From Tribonema minus (taxonomy: Eukaryota; Sar; Xanthophyceae; Tribonematales; Tribonemataceae): a stretch of 64,000 nucleotides of DNA. Within the stretch, counting starts at the first letter, position 1, and each line of letters begins with the position of its first letter. A model generated the notes under the pieces. That model did not search any database. It saw only the letters and a list, made by a program, of their open reading frames with translations, and was not told the origin of the DNA. The stretch lies in the NCBI GenBank assembly GCA_017506865.1, contig JAFCMP010000521.1, positions 682,001-746,000 of the forward strand. The letters run 5' to 3'. Position numbers and translations under genes: made by a program. Below, one piece after another: positions 63,418-64,000 of the stretch.

Positions 63418-64000
63418 ATGATGCTGCTGTGTCGCAGCGGCAGCACGGCGCGGCGGCGGCGGCGAAGGCCGCGCGTGTGTGGCTCGGTTTGTGTAGAGCT
63501 CGGCGCCGTTCTCTGCGCACCACTGTACTGAAGTGTGTGTGCTCCGCGCCCTCGTCTGGCAACACAGCAACCCAAATTACCTCTCTGGTTGCCTTCTGCC
63601 ATCACGAGGTGTACCAGCGTGCCATTAGTGTGTTCGGTCAGACCATTGCTGGATTCGCTACGCGCGCGTGCGGTGCCGCAGACGGCTTTGGCGGCTGAGG
63701 CTGCCCGCGCAAGGCTCGCTCGTGTGTAGGAGGGCGTGGCGCCATTCCGTGTGAGAGGGCCAATGTACGTGCGCGTTCGCATTCGTACACCACTGCTGCG
63801 CGCCAGCCCGGGGCTCCTTGCCGCAGGACGCCGCACACACACCTGTCGCTGCACGTGGCATCGCCCGCCATAGTCCCCCCCCCCCCCCCCCCCCCCCCGG
63901 GTCTCAACACCCCCCTGGCTCCCCTGCCCCGCGAGCCGCTCACCCCCCGCCCCCCCCCTTTCTTGTCGCTTATCTACCCCCTCTCCCCCCCCCGTGCAGT
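54408..64000 (+). CDS. Transmembrane adenylyl-cyclase-like protein fused to a protein kinase; partial, continues past the window
   Basis: Exons are 54408-55742, 56119-56797, 57344-57885, 58377-58735, 59110-59629, 60278-60553, 61143-61414, 61864-61939 and 62869-63075; another probably starts at 64,000. All nine join in phase, giving 1,422 residues so far. Residues about 62-225 have six hydrophobic helices. About 303-460 is a class III cyclase-like domain (RRLVSIVAVRAAD, LPTCGGCLYAACVG, VCAGVASGPAVGGA). About 690-970 holds a second set of hydrophobic helices. About 1055-1240 is a second cyclase-like domain (VSVVHVAMRSA, FLDKVFSILDGVTRRFGGF, GLCIGVAHGPLVAGFVG, FDVGGEAVAAAAAL). A kinase N-lobe starts at 1354: DFDVVRLLGTGGYGSVFLV, HAVKVVPK, and the alphaC Glu in RVELRVLARTHHPNVVQ. 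The plan is 2x(6TM + cyclase) as in animal-type adenylyl cyclases, with an AGC-like kinase added. Probable location is a membrane, with the kinase cytosolic. Most helix limits and exon 4's acceptor are approximate. Confidence 0.75.
60181..60262 (+). repeat. Poly-C runs forming the pyrimidine tract before exon 6 of the cyclase-kinase gene
   Basis: Runs of C separated by short T/A-containing pieces end in 'ctctcctcgcttcgcag' at the exon 6 acceptor (60,277). The homopolymer replaces the usual mixed C/T tract. Confidence 0.9.
60926..60975 (+). repeat. Copy of the exon 6 end and donor of the cyclase-kinase gene, in intron 6
   Basis: 'gccgcgtcgccgcacacgct' then 'gcggtgcgg' with 'agtggtag' after it repeats 60,527-60,572 at an offset of about 400 bp. 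The GT of the donor is kept, so it is a possible cryptic site. Confidence 0.8.
61535..61572 (+). repeat. Copy of the exon 7 end and donor of the cyclase-kinase gene, in intron 7
   Basis: 'ggcatgcggcgcatgcggtg' followed by 'agcgg' repeats 61,396-61,422 almost exactly, 148 bp downstream, with an intact GTGAGC donor. Use of this donor would add sequence containing in-frame stops. Confidence 0.88.
62120..62285 (+). repeat. Interleaved short repeats in intron 8 of the cyclase-kinase gene
   Basis: 'ttttgagatgt' with 'cgtgaccagcctct' and 'ggtggcatctgc' each occur twice in overlapping order, suggesting nested tandem duplications. Confidence 0.7.
63217..63245 (+). repeat. Copy of the exon 9 end and donor of the cyclase-kinase gene, in intron 9
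   Basis: 'agttctgcctgcaggtgcgc' repeats 63,062-63,081, 155 bp downstream, with the donor intact. The surrounding intron also contains a weaker duplication (63,255-63,380 against 63,550-63,660). Confidence 0.88.
63370..63432 (+). repeat. CTG/TTG triplet microsatellite in intron 9
   Basis: Mostly CTG with TTG and ATG interruptions over about 60 bp. It is intronic in the cyclase-kinase gene. Confidence 0.9.

Noticed and set aside
63076-63998. A further kinase exon within the last intron
   Set aside because: No frame in this stretch shows the next kinase segments; the acceptor 'cccgtgcag' at 63,999 is a better candidate.

Overview
This is nuclear DNA of a photosynthetic eukaryote. The genes carry many GT-AG introns, most between 100 bp and 1.8 kb, and they encode cytosolic ribosomal protein L31, a RIO2 kinase, heat-shock-factor and GARP-type transcription factors, and two light-harvesting proteins. 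Both light-harvesting precursors begin with a short signal peptide followed by a Phe in an AAAF-VAP or ASAF-Q context. That is the ASAFAP-type junction used for import into complex plastids of red-algal origin. A GC-rich haptophyte, ochrophyte or cryptophyte alga fits; I cannot choose the group from this window.

Layout: (1) 0.6-9.3 kb, minus strand: a tandem pair of seven-exon LHC genes with identical intron phases, and their duplicated 3' flanks. (2) 9.66-17.26 kb, minus: RIO2 in nine exons. (3) 17.68-21.10 kb, plus: a GARP/Myb-like transcription factor, divergent from RIO2. (4) 22.66-26.14 kb, plus: RPL31 in three exons. (5) 27.5-39.5 kb, accessory: nested repeat units around a 5'-truncated LINE-like ORF, then a 9.2 kb Mutator-like element (29,594-38,816) with about 200 bp inverted termini. 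It carries an eight-exon transposase (FAR1-type domain, MULE core, SWIM finger, plus a PDZ-like domain and an Ala-rich minisatellite) and a broken choline/ethanolamine-kinase-like fragment. (6) 40.7-52.5 kb, minus: two HSF genes with a decayed partial third copy between them. (7) 54.4 kb to the window end, plus: a very large gene whose exons join in frame. It has a six-TM cassette, a cyclase-like domain, a second TM cassette, a second cyclase-like domain, and then the start of a Ser/Thr protein kinase domain that runs off the window.

The strongest novelty candidate is that last gene. It has the 2x(6TM + cyclase) plan of animal-type transmembrane adenylyl cyclases, but both cyclase domains have lost key catalytic residues and a kinase is fused at the C-terminus. 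A second theme runs across unrelated genes: the 3' end of an exon plus its 5' splice site has been copied into the downstream intron (LHC2, RIO2, RPL31 and three introns of the cyclase-kinase gene). Many introns also carry long poly-C runs just upstream of the acceptor. Exon limits were set by eye from splice consensus, reading-frame phase and family conservation; no transcript data were available.
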